A stretch of DNA of 64,000 bases from Capronia americana (taxonomy: Eukaryota; Ascomycota; Eurotiomycetes; Chaetothyriales; Herpotrichiellaceae), in the NCBI GenBank assembly GCA_016110215.1, contig JADWQD010000011.1, positions 1,488,001 through 1,552,000 of the forward strand, given 5' to 3'. Shown in pieces: positions 53,412 to 64,000 of the stretch (positions within the stretch are counted from its first letter, which is position 1; each line of letters opens with the position of its first letter). Position numbers and translations under genes: made by a program. The notes beneath the pieces are model-generated. The model did no database searches. It was not told the DNA's origin and worked only from the letters and a program-made list of their open reading frames with translations.

Positions 53412-54014
53412 ATGTCCCTGCGGCTGCTGCAGCTGTGCCGCGCAAGCAGACATGCTGCTGCTTCGCCCCTCGACCGTACGCCCGTGTCTTCGTCTGCGAT
53501 TTAGATGATTCTGACCTTGCGCAGAGACGATAAAACGTGGAATTCTGTCGACCGTCAAGGAATCCGACCGCAAGGTAGCAATATCAATAGAGAACCAAGC
53601 GATCGCCCGCCAATTGACCCGACCGTGGAAAGCTGGCGATGTCTATGCGCCTCACGACTTGAGCGCTGCGGAAGCTCGCAAGTGGAGAGTCAAACATCGT
53701 CCCACCACTGATGCCTTTGACGCGCTGTCTGTCAACCCTCTCACCCTGTACAAAGTGAGTGTATCCTGTTCGCCAAGATGACAGCGTATACTGAGCAGCC
53801 CTAGAACTTCTCCGTAATGTCCGAGTACGTCACGGAAATGGGCCGAATTCGACATTCCAACTCGACCGGACTGCGACCGGTCAATCAAAGAAAGATCGCG
53901 AAGGCCATTCGGAGGGCGATTGCGCTAGGATTGATGCCGAGTGTACACAGACATCCTGAGATTCTGAAGAAGGAGATATCGACCAGGCTGTCCAACTCCG
54001 GACGTGTAAGATGA
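53412..54014 (+). CDS. RSM18: Mitochondrial ribosomal protein bS18m
   Basis: Exons are 53412-53475, 53525-53754 and 53805-54014; introns of 49 and 50 bp have GT..AG ends with agreeing phases. The product has 167 residues. A short Leu/Arg/Ala N-terminus is the presequence. The conserved domain reads YKNFSVMSEYVTEMGRIRHS, then TGLRPVNQRKIAKAIRRAI and LGLMPSVHRHPEIL, the hallmark of the S18 family; the YK|N junction crosses intron 2. It should bind 16S-like rRNA in the platform of the mitochondrial small subunit. The first intron assignment is less certain than the second, since the exon it joins is poorly conserved. Confidence 0.9.
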
Positions 54015-55047
54015 GCTGTTGCCCAGCAAAATACCGTGGTCCGGCAGTGAAGGTTTCGGCACCACAACATAATTTGTGATAGTTTCGTGTCGAAGAGGGC
54101 GCAAAAAGTCCAGGTTACACCTTTAGGAATTGAACTGGCCACCGAAACTTGGGTTCCCGAAAGCAAGCACCGGCGTCCGGATTGTACAATTCAGGAGACA
54201 CCGGCCAAAAAAGTTTGAAACCTGCCCTCAAAAGCCACCCTAGCCGGTACTAGGAAAAGGATCCTGAGGAGGCCAAACTCCGTCTCTTTCCCAAGGATCG
54301 GGCTTTTTTCCGTAGCCAACTTGCTCCTACATATCACCATTTACTCTCCAGCTACCGCGGGTGCAATGGCAAGCTGGGTCGAGGCGACGTAAACTCTCCA
54401 CAAATCCAACGGGTGCCGCGACTTAATCGGAGCTTATCCTTTTATCCATCCTTCTCGAAGAAGACGTTGGGGGGAGTTGGACCAGAACTGAGACCGAAAC
54501 ACTTCGTCGGCACTTGTCTGGCTTGGCAATTATGGCAAGAATTTGCAGGCACAATAAAAGAGCCTTGAATTGTGGATGCCGAGGAACTGTGAATATGGAG
54601 TGGCAGAACGTTGGTCACCGCAGAATCACTGCCTCTGTGAACCGTCCATGGCTGTTGTTCCTAGAATACGAGAACATTGAGATTTCTTGTCGTTGTCTCA
54701 ACTTCAGGGCTTCTCAGCTTCTCAGCTGCTCTTTAGATACGTCGATCAGAGTGTATTCTTGTAATACCGCACACCTCGAGACCAGAACCTATCAATATCG
54801 TCGTTTTCCTCGCGCTTCCTCTGTCCTCAGCCTCGTACAGCCTTGCAAGCTCGCTGACTAAGCGAGGCTCCCCCACGTTGTAAACAGAGGGGCTTCTTTC
54901 GTCTGCCGCATTGCGTTGAGTCTTTCCATGCTCCTACCGGCGATTCAGTCCAAGCACTTAAAGCCGCTCTGAATCTTCCCTCTACATGCTTCCTGGCGAA
55001 GATTTAACCTTGTAGACCACCTTCCTCTTCATCGCGCATGGTTGACC
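54015..55047. other. Intergenic, about 1 kb
   Basis: Holds the 3' region of the S18 gene and the AIP1 promoter. A plus-strand frame at 54514-54861 is not protein-like. No RNA gene or mobile element is seen. Confidence 0.4.
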
Positions 55048-56974
55048 ATGTCCATTACAGCTGGTAAGCAAAGGAGACAGATCAGCGAGAGCGCTGCTGA
55101 CGTTGCATGAAGAGGCCGTCCTAGCGGCGTTGCCCTCAACCCAGCGTGGACTTCCTACACCTCTAAGTTCGGACTCGAAGGGGGAGCGCCTAGCCTACGC
55201 AAGTGGCAAGAGCATCTTCATCCGGTCGATCGACAACCCGAGCGTCTCTACCCAGTACACGGAGCACACAACTACAACCACCGTCGCACGCATCAGCCCT
55301 TCTGGCTTCTACTGCGCCTCGGGAGACGCGTCGGGCATAGTCCGGGTGTGGGACTGCTCGCCGAATGGTTCCGGCAAGACCAAAGGAGAATATGCCATTA
55401 TTTCGGGTCGGATCAACGACATTGCATGGGACGGCGATAGCCAGCGCATCATCGCAGTGGGAGACGGCAAGCAGCGCTTCGGCCACTGTGTGACGGCAGA
55501 CTCGGGGAACACTGTGGGAGAAATAAGTGGACACTCAGCACAAGTGAATGCGGTCAGCATAAGACAACAGCGACCGCTCCGAGCTGCGACAGCTGGTGAT
55601 GACAAGAACCTGGTGTTTTACCATGGCGCCCCCTTCAAATTCAATGGCATTCCTGGCAGGGGCAATCACAGCAACTTCATCTACGCGGTCGGTTTCTCGC
55701 CCGATGGCAACCATCTCGTTAGTGTTGGAGGTGACAAGAAGATCTACCTCTACGACGGCAAAACTGGAGATGTCAAGACCGAGGTCGTAGATAGCGCAGA
55801 AGGCCACAAGGGCAGCATCTTTGGTGTCTCCTGGTCCAAAGACTCCAAGAGCTTCGTGACGTGCTCAGGCGACCGGACCGTTAAAACATGGGATGTGGAA
55901 ACCGGCAAAGTTACCCATACCTGGACCTTTGGTGATGCCGTGGCCGTCTCAGATCAACAGGTCGGCGTGGTATGGCCGGCAAGATCGGACGGTTTGATCA
56001 TTTCGTTGTCGCTCAGCGGCGATCTCAACTACTTGTATCCCAACTCGAGCAAGCCAACTAGAATCATTTCGGGCCACCAGAAGAACATTACCGCCCTTAC
56101 CTACTCTGGAGAGAGCGGCAGCGAAACGCTATGGACCGGCAGCTACGAAGGTCGCCTCTGCTGCTGGAACGCGGCAAATGGCACGGCCGAAGCCATCGAA
56201 GGTGACGGCCCGACGAACATCATCGCAGGACTTGCAGCAACTTCTTCGGACAAGCACCCTCAGGTCTTCTCTGTCAGTTGGGATGACACTTTGAGAACAG
56301 TCGATGCCGGAGCGAAGACTTTCACTGGCAAGGCCACGAAACTGTCGTCACAACCCAAAGCGTTGACCGCCACGACGGATTCTCTGGTCGTTGTGGCGCA
56401 GCTTGAGAGTGTGATTGTGTACAGAGACGGCGAAGAAGATGGCGAGTTGCCCTTGAAGTCGACCCCGACATCCCTCGCTTCACACGGCAGTACTGTTGCC
56501 ATCGGATCACAGGACTCCAGCCTGCGCTTGTTCGCAGTCGTGCCAGCGAAAGCACCTAAACAGATCGCCGTCGTGGACCAAGTCTCTGCTCACCCTTTGA
56601 CTGCAATATCATTCTCCCGTGACGGTTCACTGGTGGCAGTGGGCAATTCTGCAGGAAAGATCTATGTTTACAAGATCAGCTCCGGGCTTACAGGACTCGT
56701 GACTGGCAATGCCTCTCTCGAACTGGTGACGGATCGGTGGAGTGCTCACACAGCTAAGATCACATGTATCGCATGGAGTCCTGAAGGCACGGGCGCTGTT
56801 TCTGGCAGTCTAGACACCAACATCTTTACTTGGAGTCTGAAGGAACCGGGCAAGCGCGTGAAGGAAACCAACGCGCACAAGGAAGGAGTCAGTGGCATTG
56901 TATGGCTCGGGGACACCGTCTACAGCACGGGGGTGGACGCCACGGTCAAGAAGTGGAAGGTCCAAATAGCTTAG
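55048..56974 (+). CDS. AIP1: Actin-interacting protein 1 (WD40)
   Basis: A 16-bp first exon (55048-55063, MSITA) and a 49-bp intron (GTAAGC..TGAAG) precede exon 2 (55113-56974), giving 625 residues. Without exon 1 no good start exists near the conserved N-terminus AVLAALPSTQRGLPTPLS. The rest forms two seven-bladed WD40 propellers, with blades such as VRVWDCS, HLVSVGGDKKIYLYDGKTG, KSFVTCSGDRTVKTWDV and GAVSGSLDTNIFTWSLKE, ending in a VDATVKKWKVQIA blade. Aip1 works with cofilin to sever and cap ADF/cofilin-decorated actin filaments at endocytic patches. The acceptor (TGAAG) is weaker than usual. Confidence 0.93.
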
Positions 56975-57436
56975 ACGGAGGCATGGACCGCACGAGGCAC
57001 ATGATACTGTATGATGGGCATCTGATGTGTCTCCGGGATGAGAGACAGCCTGATGCAATGATCACGAGGCTGGGTGACGATAGCGGCTGCTCAGATTAAA
57101 TAGAATTCATGAAGAAGTCTTGTCAACGGACGATACTCAGTGTCTCTGCGTTTTGACGGTACCTGGCAGGTGCGTTCTTGTGGTTGACGATCGACCCGGT
57201 CGACTCTCTTCGCTCTCTCGCTCTTCGCTGGCAATGCTCGGCAACTTTGTTGGACTCCACGATCGCTTCACCCACACCTCACATCATTTCGCCTTAGTGC
57301 CAGAGCAGCAGTGTCTTTGAGTCCCCATCTATCGTATGATATGGTGCGTATCTAGTCTACACTTCAATTTGCTCTCCTTCATGAGCGAGCCTTTCGTCTC
57401 CGCTGCGCCTTGAATGTGGCCTTGTGGCAGTCGACC
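56975..57436. other. Intergenic, HFI1 promoter
   Basis: 3' region of AIP1 and upstream region of HFI1. Nothing specific is recognised. Confidence 0.4.
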
Positions 57437-58793
57437 ATGGCGACACTTGACGACACTTTCAACCCCGCCGCCCTCACGCGATCAGACACTATCACATCCA
57501 CGGTCAGCAATGCAAAAGCTCCTGCGGCTCCCGCACCGAAGACGCCGAAGGCGAGTTACCCTCGCATCGACCTCGAACCGCTCTACACGGAGCTGAAGTC
57601 ACTAATTGGGGCGAATTGGGACGTCTACTTTGATGCTATCACGAGGTTTATACGAGGCAGGTCGGGCCATTCTGGCTGGAGACAGAGACGCTGACTGCGG
57701 CACGACAGGAGAAATCAACGCGCGAGAGTTTGGTGACCTCTGCGACGCCTTCATCTACGCAACCCCCCAGACCGAACACGCCCACAACTCCCTCATCCTC
57801 GCAATAATATGCAACACCGGCAGAGACCCTCCTGAGCCCGGACTCGCGGCCTGGGTCAGCGCGACGGCAGACAAGTCCAGCCTCAGCTCATCGAGCAAAG
57901 CCGCCGTCACCAGCGATGCATCAGAGCAACGGCTCAAGGCCGAGGTCATGGCGCTGCCTGCGCGCGAGCGACGGCGGCTCAAGGCGGTTGCAAGTGACAA
58001 GGCCGAAGAGGAAGCAGCTGCAAGAAGGAATCCATACGAGGAATACTACCAGGCGGGACGGATCAAAGCACCCGATCCCAACGCTGTGACGGGAGCCGCG
58101 GGAGGCATGGCAAAGACGAACTGGGACCTGGAAATCAGGAAGAGATATCTACAGCCACTATCCACCGAGACCCTTGAGTTCCCGGATACTAGCTCGATAC
58201 ATGCCCGCATGGTGCCCATTTGCTACGAGGAGTCTGTTGCCCAGGGCTGTTCGGTGCAGTGTGCCGAGCTGGTGAACATAGCCGCTGAGGCATATCTCAA
58301 GACCGTGCTGGGTGAGGTATTTAATCGAACGCGATCAAATGGGCCCCGCTACAACCACAGCGCCGGCGAGGGCATCATGACGAACTCCTACAAGAAGAAA
58401 GTCGCCCGCGAAGAAGCGGAACTCGAAGCAGGTACGATTCAAAGGACACGAGACGACAACCTCCTGCCCATCGAAGCTCAAACCGCCTTCGCCAGACGAC
58501 CCATTGGCATGGCGGATCTGCAGCTCACTGCTGAGGCTGGCCCACTACCCTGGAACAGCAATCCTCTCATCGGCTTCAGCATCGCCACTGCTTCGGCTGG
58601 CTACGATTATGATCAATGGCTGATGGAACGGGAGCCACCGAAGAAGCGATTGACCAATGGGTTTGCTGAACCCGCAGGTGATCCGGTCGATGTGGACAAC
58701 ACCTCGGACAACTATGGCTGGGAAGGTGTTGGCTCGCACGACCGGACACGCCTCCAGTCCGTGCTCGCTGATTGTCTGGCGGCTGGTGTGTAG
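57437..58793 (+). CDS. HFI1: SAGA complex subunit HFI1/ADA1
   Basis: Exons are 57437-57656 and 57709-58793, giving 434 residues. The 52-bp intron needs a GC donor (CGAG|GCAGGT) and ACGACAG acceptor, with a GCTGAC branch. This join gives WDVYFDAITRFIRG|EINAREFGDLCDAFIY, the continuous first block of the SAGA-Tad1 family. A GTTTAT..GACAG alternative (42 bp) keeps the frame too but deletes FIRG and inserts unrelated residues. Later blocks are LKAEVMALPARERRRLKAV, NPYEEYYQAGRIK, and a histone-fold-like stretch LEFPDTSSIHARMVPICYEE plus VNIAAEAYLKTVLGEVFNRT. The protein scaffolds the SAGA coactivator. The TAG stop at 58791-58793 is followed in the same frame by a long open sequence. Confidence 0.88.
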
Positions 58794-60218
58794 ATCACAC
58801 CTGAGGAATCACAAGATTGCAAGCTCCCTGTTAAACCTTGTCTTCACTTGCGTGGTGGGGGCGATGAGTTTGAAAGCAGTTACACAGAGTTGACCAACCA
58901 TTTGCGCGAACCTCAACAGCATGAGGAAGACATCATCATCCTTGATCCTCCTACTCAATTGGAAAGCGAAGCCCACCTCGGTCTTGATGCATGCAGCACG
59001 GTTCGGGACGACCGAGGCTATCAAGAAGGACAGAGAGTCGCCACCGACGATGAATTTTCGCGGGTGCAAATTGAAGACAGCTCGCTGAGCCACGCGCGAG
59101 ACCATGGCAGCAACGACCAATGGCCGCCGCAAGAACAGCATGCAACCCCTGAGGCGAATCCTCCGGATCCAGAAAGTCATGAAGTACTATCAGCGGAACA
59201 AGGCCCAGGGGACCTTACTGAATCCGATTTTGCCAAAATTGATGACTTCGCTGCCTGCCGCGACATGCAAGCCGAAGACCTTGACTGGGTGGATATCCAA
59301 GAAGACGAAGAGCCGGCGCAGGGCAACCATTCCACCAGCTTGCCACATGAGGACAGTCCTCCTTCCACAAAACCCGCATCCTTTATTGTAGGCCAGCGAA
59401 GGTCTCCCAGAATACCCTATCACAGCCAAGCATATCGCAGCCTCAAGGCGAGAATTGGCAAATCGGTCAAGCCTTACAAGTCCTATAAGGACAAACAACG
59501 AAAGGACCCAGAGGCTGAAGAAGAGAGGCGACGCCGCCGCGCCAAAGTCGACACGGAGCGGGAAAAGAAGCTGCGAAGAGATCCAGCATACAATGAGCTT
59601 CGAAAGAGTCAACACCGCAAGCAATACCGCGAAAAGCAGGTGAAAAGTGGTCGGACCATTAAACTCAAACTCCCTGATGAGCATGCCCACAAGTTAGTGG
59701 CGAGAGGGGACGCGAAACTAGACGACAAGGTATGTTCGGACCCGGTAGGCGCAGACGATGCGCGGGTGGAAGAGAAGGAACATCTCGAAGGACCCATTGG
59801 CGATGGTGGGACGATCCTGAGCGGAAACGGCCGCCGTCAGCAGACTGATATTGGCACTGATGAGGACGGTGTGCCTCCGATCACCGACGACCAGCCATTG
59901 GGAGACAATCTTATGGGACCACAGCAGGATCTCAATCTGTTGGCGGAGTCAGATTGGGCTGTTCCTCCACAACAACGACCTGCTGAATACGTGGAGCGAT
60001 ATTATGGCCAATCCTTTTATCCTCCACCCGGCCAGCCTCTTTTGACCGCGCCGGACCCTCCACTGAAAGCACTGTCTGTAGCCTTGAACCAGTACGATGG
60101 CTACGTCTTCTCTGCCCCTGACAACAGGCCTCCATTGATGGGGTCGTCCGAGCCCCCTTGGCAGCAAGCACCCCATGCACAGATGGAGCCATACACATTA
60201 GGAGGCGTCGACGTTTAG
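58794..60218 (+). other. 474-codon frame without an ATG start, in phase behind HFI1
   Basis: The frame opens immediately after the HFI1 TAG and stays open to 60218; its first ATG is codon 158 (59265), which would leave 317 residues. The sequence is acidic and disordered (PPTQLESEAHLG, DIIILDPP), then strongly basic and helical at about 59395-59650 (SYKDKQRKDPEAEEERRRRR, YNELRKSQHRKQYREKQVK), then acidic and Pro/Gln-rich. Composition looks coding, and mixed-charge helices suggest a nucleic-acid-associated protein. I do not recognise a family. It may be a separate gene whose first exon lies elsewhere, a spliced extension of HFI1, or a readthrough product. Low confidence in boundaries. Confidence 0.45.
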
Positions 60219-60728
60219 CAGCCAGCAGCGCTTGGACATACCGAGCAATATAGCTCTGAGGGCTTCACCATTCCGCAGGGTCGGATTCCAATGATGCAGG
60301 TTCCCCTTCAGCTTCCACTGGCGTTTCCAAGCGGCAGTACACAATTGCCTGACATCAGGCCTGGGAACGTGGAGGGATCGCAAGCGATTGACGAGAGGAA
60401 CGGTTCTGGATATGACGGCAGTATGGATTGGAATGAAACAAGGCGGGATAGCGTGGGTTGAATTGGTCATACTGTATCATGAATTGTTACACCCCCCAGT
60501 ATGAGATTGCTGCCTTGGTCACCTGCGTTAGACTCACTGTCACAGCCTGGTTCTCCATGGTGGTCAGTGACCGGCCCTTTCCATAGACATTGCGACCACT
60601 TCTCGTTGTATTTGACAGCCTGATTCTCGATGGTGGTTGAGTGACTCGTTTCATAGATGTCACTACCACTCCTTGTTGTATTCGAGACGCTCCCTCCCAG
60701 CAAGCATCCCCAAGTCCACATAGTCCTT
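60219..60728. other. Intergenic between convergent genes
   Basis: Contains a 73-bp tandem duplication (listed separately). Short plus-strand sequence rich in proline-like codons after 60218 is probably 3' UTR. Nothing else is recognised. Confidence 0.4.
60542..60687. repeat. 73-bp diverged tandem duplication
   Basis: Copy 1 begins at 60542 (ACAGCCTGGTTCTCCATGGT) and copy 2 at 60615 (ACAGCCTGATTCTCGATGGT). Both go on through a CATAGA block, an ACCACT block and TTGTAT. Copy 2 is a few bases shorter. The copies are diverged, so the duplication is not recent. Confidence 0.75.
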
Positions 60729-63700
60729 TTAGTAGACACTAGCATCACTCCCACGGCGCGTGTACTCTGTCTCAATCTCCTTGCCATCCGAGCCCGTTGT
60801 CTCTCCAGCCTCCGTCTTTCGCCAGACCATCTCATCCCACCTGGTGAAACCCTTGCCTCGATGGAGATATTCAGCCACCTCGTCCGGCGCATCCACGGTC
60901 ATATCCACCACGCCGTTGCTGTAACGGTACCGACGACCCATCGCTACAGCCTTCAACCCGAGTCTCTCGCGGCGACGGTTCTCCTCATTCTGGGTCTGTT
61001 GCTGCAGAGCCAACCGCTTGGCGACCTCGTTGGCATCGTGGAGGCCCACCAGCTTGCGCTTCGCTGGATACTTGGCCACGAGGGCTTCGATGAGGCGGTG
61101 CATACGCCATTCGTTGCTGCGGTCGCTGGCATCCTCGTCTTCGTCCTCATCTTGGGCTTCATCGTTGCTGGAGCGAGGGCTTTCCACGAAGTCACTGGCG
61201 GGTCTCTCTTCGATGTATCGCTTTTCGGAAGCCGCTATCTTCGGAGGATGATCGATCTGATAGCGCAAGAAACTTGTAGTCACCACGTCGGATACGGTCA
61301 TGCCTGTCGCGTTTTCCCAATACAGCAGGCCTGGTCGGAATTCGACAATGAATCGGACGAGCTCTCGGTGGCCTCTGCGCACCAGGTTGTGCAAAGGGTA
61401 GTCACCTGCTCCGTCCATCTTCTCCAGGTCCTTGCCTCCTGAGAGAGACAGCAAGAAGCTGAGAGACTCTTCCCAACCGGTCTGGCTGGTGATGCGGCCC
61501 AGGAACACTGCGAGAGGTGTGTTGCCGGTGGATTCGATGGTGCTACACCGCTCCAAGAGTAGAGGTGCAACAATCTGTTGGTCAAGCATACTGATGACGG
61601 ACCTGAGGAATGCTGGCTTATCAACCGCGATCGTGTCGAGAATGGTGTGCAAGATGTTGCGTCCAACATGATCCTTGGTGGCTTGGTTGGCTCCAGCTGC
61701 AATCAACTTCTTCGCCGCGTAATATCTCCGGACTTCGAATGCGAGGTGGAGCGGAGTCTTGCCGTCTGCTGTACGGACTTCCAGCACGTCAGGCATCTTC
61801 TCAAGGAGGAGGTCAAATGTGGGTTGACTTCCATCCTTCCGCGGTGGCGATAAAACTCCGACATGCAGCACCAGTTGGTTGCGCGTTGAGAGCCAGGAAT
61901 TCAAGGTGCCTTTGATACCGCCCTTTGCCTGAGCCAATGCTTGTATACGCTTTTCATCCTTGACGGACTCTGCGAACTCGAGGTATCTGCGCAAGGGTGC
62001 ATCTGTGAGGAAGAACTCGGTGGAATCAGGATTGCCTTCGATGGCAGCAGCAAGAAGAGGCACTCCCACATCCGATTCGGGACGTTGGAAGTGTCGTCCC
62101 CCTCGACCTGCCTCTGCCCAATCTTGTCGTTTCCGGCCGTGAACACTGAGTCCCTGGTAGTACTTGGGCTTTTCGTCCAGCTTTATTCCAGAGTTCTGGA
62201 ACACCTTCTGCAAGGGGAACCCAAAGCCGGTGGACTTGATGATCTCGGCGATCATTTCGACTCGACCCAGCCGTACTGCAAGGCCGAAATCGTCTTGGTC
62301 GACGTGCATGACTCTCAGGCTGTCTTGATTGTCATCAATGATCTGGCTAGCCAACTCGTTGCCAACCTTGATCAGGAATTTCAAGAGGGTCATATTGTCG
62401 GTGAACTATCATCATCCGCTCGTTAGCCAAACAGAATTGATACAACAACAGGAAATGATTATTCCGCAGAAGGACCAGGCTTTGAGGAGAGTTTGAGAAC
62501 TTACAATGGCGTATCGGACCAAAGAGCGCTGCATTGACTGGCTTGTTGCCGCCAACACTGCATTGAACCAAGCCCAGGACTGCTTGGATTGACCGCCGAT
62601 GTAAACATGACGGTCTGAAAACCTGCCTCCGAACACATCTCTCACCTGTCGCTGGTCAACATGTCCCTGCAAAGCACGGGCAACCTGACAATTCCAGGCG
62701 ACCATGGTGGACGGTGAGACTCGTGATTTGATGGCCGTGGCCTCCAGTGCAGCAATATCATCCACAGTGAAAGCTTCGTCGACGAGTTGCGCGTGGACTC
62801 TCACATTATCACTGCCTTCCGACCGTTCGTCGTCACTGATTTCATCGCTGTAGCAGTCATCGTCTTCGTCAGCGCCCAGACGGTAATGGTATCGGACCGA
62901 CTTGTCGTCAGGTTGATACTGTGCTTTGGCGATTTCCACAACCACTCGAGCCAATTCATAATGACCCCGTATTGCTGCAATTGAAAAGGGACTGAATCCA
63001 CGGAGATCATAGACTGCGACATGAAGAGGGCGGGTGCCGTGGAGACAGAGTGACTTCACTGTTTCCACGTTCCCGGTCCAGGCAGCCTCGAATAGCTTGA
63101 TGTAGTTGGCCTCTTTCTCTGGAGTCAGATCCGATACATTGAAAGAGATCTTGGTCTTGTATGGTTCTTTGTTGTTGTTGTTGAAGCCGTGTAGGTAGCC
63201 AAGACGGCCTCCTGTCTGCTGTTCTTTCTGTGCCTCTGGATGAAGCTCTGAGAATGACTTGGCACCCTTCTCATGAAGCTTCCATTTGAGGCTGAGTAGC
63301 TTCTCAATCATGTTGCCGATAGCTGCTTTCTTTAATGCTTCATCTGGAGATTGCTTCTTCGCACCGAGCTCCTTCTCATATTGCTTCATCTGGTATTGAT
63401 GAAGTGACTTGGCGACGCGAAGGTCTCCGAAAGCAGTCCAGTAAGAGTAGGATCCTGCCTCATAGCCGTCAAGGTACACCGAGTCCTCTTCCAGTGCTGC
63501 TGGTTTTTCCAGCGTCTGAGCGTCCACGGGGTTCAAGTACTCCTGAAGAGATGCAATACGATCTTCAACAAGGTCCAGCAGAGATTTACCAGCTGTATTC
63601 CAAGATGAGTATTGGTAGACTAGGTTGTCTAGGTAGTTGTAGGCCTTGATGGGCAGGGTGTTGACGTCTTCTCCTCCTTCGACGAGCTGAGCAACAAAGT

Positions 63701-63998
63701 CCACCATATCGTGTTGCAGCGCGACAATAATTGGCTGCTCGACGGTTTTCTGAAAGTTCTTCTTCATTGTTTCTGGGTCATTTGAGACCGAGTCGAAACT
63801 ACGTTTGTAGGCCTGTGCATATGACTCAAAGTCAATATGGGTTTTGGCGCCCCGGCGGACAAGACTGTCAACGACCTCTGGCTTTCCAGTTCGAATAGCG
63901 GTCAGCAATGGAGTATTGACGTTGGCGTTGCCATAGTACCCGGAGATGGCGATGAAATTACAAGCGCTGGCGAAGTGTGATTGATCGGCAGAGTGCAT
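60729..63998 (-). CDS. Large ankyrin-repeat protein, 5' end outside the window
   Basis: Two visible exons, at least 63998-62505 and 62405-60729, are joined by a 99-bp intron (GTAAGT..GATAG, phase 0), giving 1056 visible residues. The leftmost methionine at 63998 lies mid-domain, so the gene probably continues beyond the window. Ankyrin repeats are recognisable: NTPLLTAIRTGKPEVVDSLV, SPFSIAAIRGHYELARVVVE, KTPLHLAFEVRRYYAAKKLI and DYPLHNLVRRGHRELVRFIV. They are spread widely and separated by helical linkers and acidic patches (EDEDEDASD). The C-terminus is charged, with no catalytic domain. Such proteins in moulds are of unknown function and presumably bind partner proteins. Confidence 0.8.
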
Positions 63999-64000
63999 CG

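Noticed and set aside
1..64000. CRISPR arrays, transposons, rRNA genes
   Set aside because: No regular spacer-repeat arrays, transposase or reverse-transcriptase motifs, terminal repeats or rRNA-like sequence were seen.

Overview
The window is nuclear DNA from a filamentous ascomycete (Pezizomycotina). The evidence is about thirty short introns of 47-118 bp with GT..AG ends and CTAAC/CTGAC-like branch sites, protein families typical of moulds (AA14-type LPMO, CIA84, Dia2/Pof3-type F-box protein, fungal APH kinases, Zn2Cys6 regulator, cell-wall proline-rich protein), and moderate GC. I cannot place it to genus; Eurotiomycetes/Chaetothyriales-like is only an impression. The ankyrin gene at the right edge is cut by the window end.

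Layout. 1-9 kb: an rRNA methyltransferase (BMT6 type, minus) and a large disordered cell-wall/Ser-Pro-rich protein (plus). 9-11.6 kb: a coiled-coil orphan and a possible extra exon. 11.7-16 kb: two secreted-protein genes on the minus strand, a six-exon Ser/Thr-rich protein and an AA14-type copper oxygenase with a Ser/Thr tail. 16.8-19.3 kb: HBS1. 19.8-25.4 kb: a decayed accessory island with a casein-kinase-I fragment, an APH-kinase pseudogene, an orphan gene broken by one stop, and one intact APH kinase. 26-35 kb: a disordered conserved protein, F-actin capping protein alpha, an omega-like glutathione transferase, ER Hsp70 (BiP/Kar2) and a stand-alone NIF3-insert domain. 35.3-45.2 kb: a catabolic-looking neighbourhood with a PNPOx/FNR flavoprotein, a Zn2Cys6 regulator, an amidase and a divergently transcribed MFS carrier. 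45.8-64 kb: housekeeping genes SUA5, an F-box/TPR/LRR protein, CIA84 and mitochondrial S18 (divergent pair), AIP1, SAGA subunit HFI1/ADA1, an ATG-less disordered reading frame directly in frame behind HFI1, and a large ankyrin protein.

Themes. Translation and RNA quality control (BMT6, HBS1, SUA5, mitochondrial S18), actin dynamics (capping protein alpha, AIP1), mitochondrial assembly (CIA84) and secretion (BiP, two secreted proteins) are housekeeping. The most unusual signals are two introns whose frames and conserved motifs are restored only by a GC donor, a 474-codon frame that follows the HFI1 stop codon in phase, and the decaying kinase island. I did not find a clearly new multi-gene system; the 35-45 kb neighbourhood is the nearest candidate.
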